From Algoriphagus machipongonensis (GTDB lineage Bacteria; Bacteroidota; Bacteroidia; Cytophagales; Cyclobacteriaceae), in assembly GCF_000166275.1 (NCBI RefSeq), contig NZ_CM001023.1, forward strand, positions 186,001 to 250,000: a stretch of 64,000 nt of DNA, written 5' to 3'. A program made the position numbers and the translations under genes. A model generated the notes under the pieces. It was not told where the DNA came from and did not search any database. It was given only the letters and a program-made list of their open reading frames with translations. This document shows, piece by piece, positions 63,767 to 64,000 of the stretch; position 1 is the first letter of the stretch; the number at the start of each line of letters is the position of its first letter.

Positions 63767-63782
63767 TGTTTCACGTGGAACA
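63767..63782. promoter_or_regulatory. parS site 2 (ParB-binding)
   Basis: A second identical copy of TGTTTCACGTGGAACA, 46 bases from the first in the same orientation, immediately past the ybeY stop. Two identical 16-base sites together in the 77-base gap between mnmG and ybeY cannot be chance. Confidence 0.92.
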
Positions 63783-64000
63783 CTAGATTGTTTGAAATAA
63801 ATTTATTGCGAATTCTTCCTTGTTTCGCATTTCTTCAGCCTCGTTTTTGTCTTTGTCTTTGTATCCCATTAAATGAAATAAACCATGACTAATGACTCGG
63901 CTGAGTTCATCTTGAAGTGTTGCTCCAAGTTTGTTTGAGTTTTCTTGAACTCGATCAATACTTATGAAGATATCCCCTTCTATGGTTTGCTCTTCTTCAG
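63783..64000 (-). CDS. ybeY: Endoribonuclease YbeY (5' end outside window)
   Basis: The last 72 codons are seen; the gene continues past the window edge. The strand GDIFISIDRV is followed by the zinc motif region V-I-S-H-G-L-F-H-L-M-G-Y, matching the family's HGxLHLxGYDH; the final ligand position reads K-D-K instead of D-H, so the third metal ligand is changed or shifted. YbeY takes part in 16S rRNA 3' processing and ribosome quality control. Located head-of-operon side of mnmG. Confidence 0.88.
   Translation of the reverse strand, partial: EEEQTIEGDIFISIDRVQENSNKLGATLQDELSRVISHGLFHLMGYKDKDKNEAEEMRNKEEFAINLFQTI

Noticed and set aside
1..64000. CRISPR arrays, tRNA/rRNA genes, prophage or insertion sequences
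   Set aside because: No regularly spaced repeats, cloverleaf or transposase/integrase sequences were seen.

Overview
The window is an ordinary-looking chromosomal stretch of a Bacteroidota bacterium, most likely a Cytophagales/Cyclobacteriaceae member close to Algoriphagus (inference). Pointers are: AT-rich DNA; starts without clear Shine-Dalgarno sequences; a Bacteroidota-type -33/-7 promoter; a TonB-dependent receptor with a CarboxypepD_reg-like domain; a fused MurF-Alr; DUF5916, DUF4382 and Big_5 proteins; and lipoproteins with short lipoboxes. I see no rRNA, tRNA, CRISPR array, prophage or insertion sequence.

Layout. 1-6.5 kb: cut class A-type serine hydrolase, small membrane proteins, DUF5916 outer-membrane protein, YjbQ, a lipoprotein, TfoX-N and a fumarylacetoacetase-family protein. 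6.6-11.9 kb: a TPP riboswitch with a recognisable promoter, followed by a tightly overlapping operon of TonB receptor, methyltransferase, HypE/PurM-like ATP-binding protein, divergent ThiE-like protein and Trm112-like zinc protein. 12-19 kb: membrane proteins, secreted amidohydrolase, M14 peptidase, three tandem PLDc_N-type miniproteins, TIGR01777 epimerase. 18.9-23.5 kb: ion transport (a CLC protein with fluoride-antiporter signatures, TrkH, TrkA, a voltage-gated-type K+ channel). 23.5-35.4 kb: housekeeping (MurF-Alr, flippase-like protein, ScpA, Dxs, hydrolase, free-Met-R-sulfoxide reductase, RibD, two DUF4382 proteins, dGTPase). 35.8-50.3 kb: AsmA, cupin, AraC-TolB-TPR regulator, two PQQ-type sugar dehydrogenases carrying cytochrome c domains, a large hydrolase and a beta-lactamase-family lipoprotein. 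50.4-58.8 kb: fatty-acid beta-oxidation (fadE, fadA, fadN, a MarR regulator with a twin palindromic operator, acyl-CoA ligase), with a small four-helix-bundle cassette inserted in the operon. 58.8-64 kb: a probable replication origin with a DnaA-box cluster, a Big_5 lipoprotein, a methyltransferase, mnmG, two exact parS sites and the end of ybeY.

Two regions stand out. First, the TPP-riboswitch operon combines an outer-membrane receptor with enzymes that look related to thiamin enzymes, but the ThiE-like member lacks the usual ThiE catalytic residues. A methyltransferase/Trm112 pair is co-transcribed with it. This could be an undescribed route for salvaging or modifying a thiamin-related compound. 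Second, the DnaA-box cluster at about 58.86-59.27 kb, mnmG, and twin parS sites at about 63.72-63.78 kb suggest the window covers the chromosomal origin/segregation locus.
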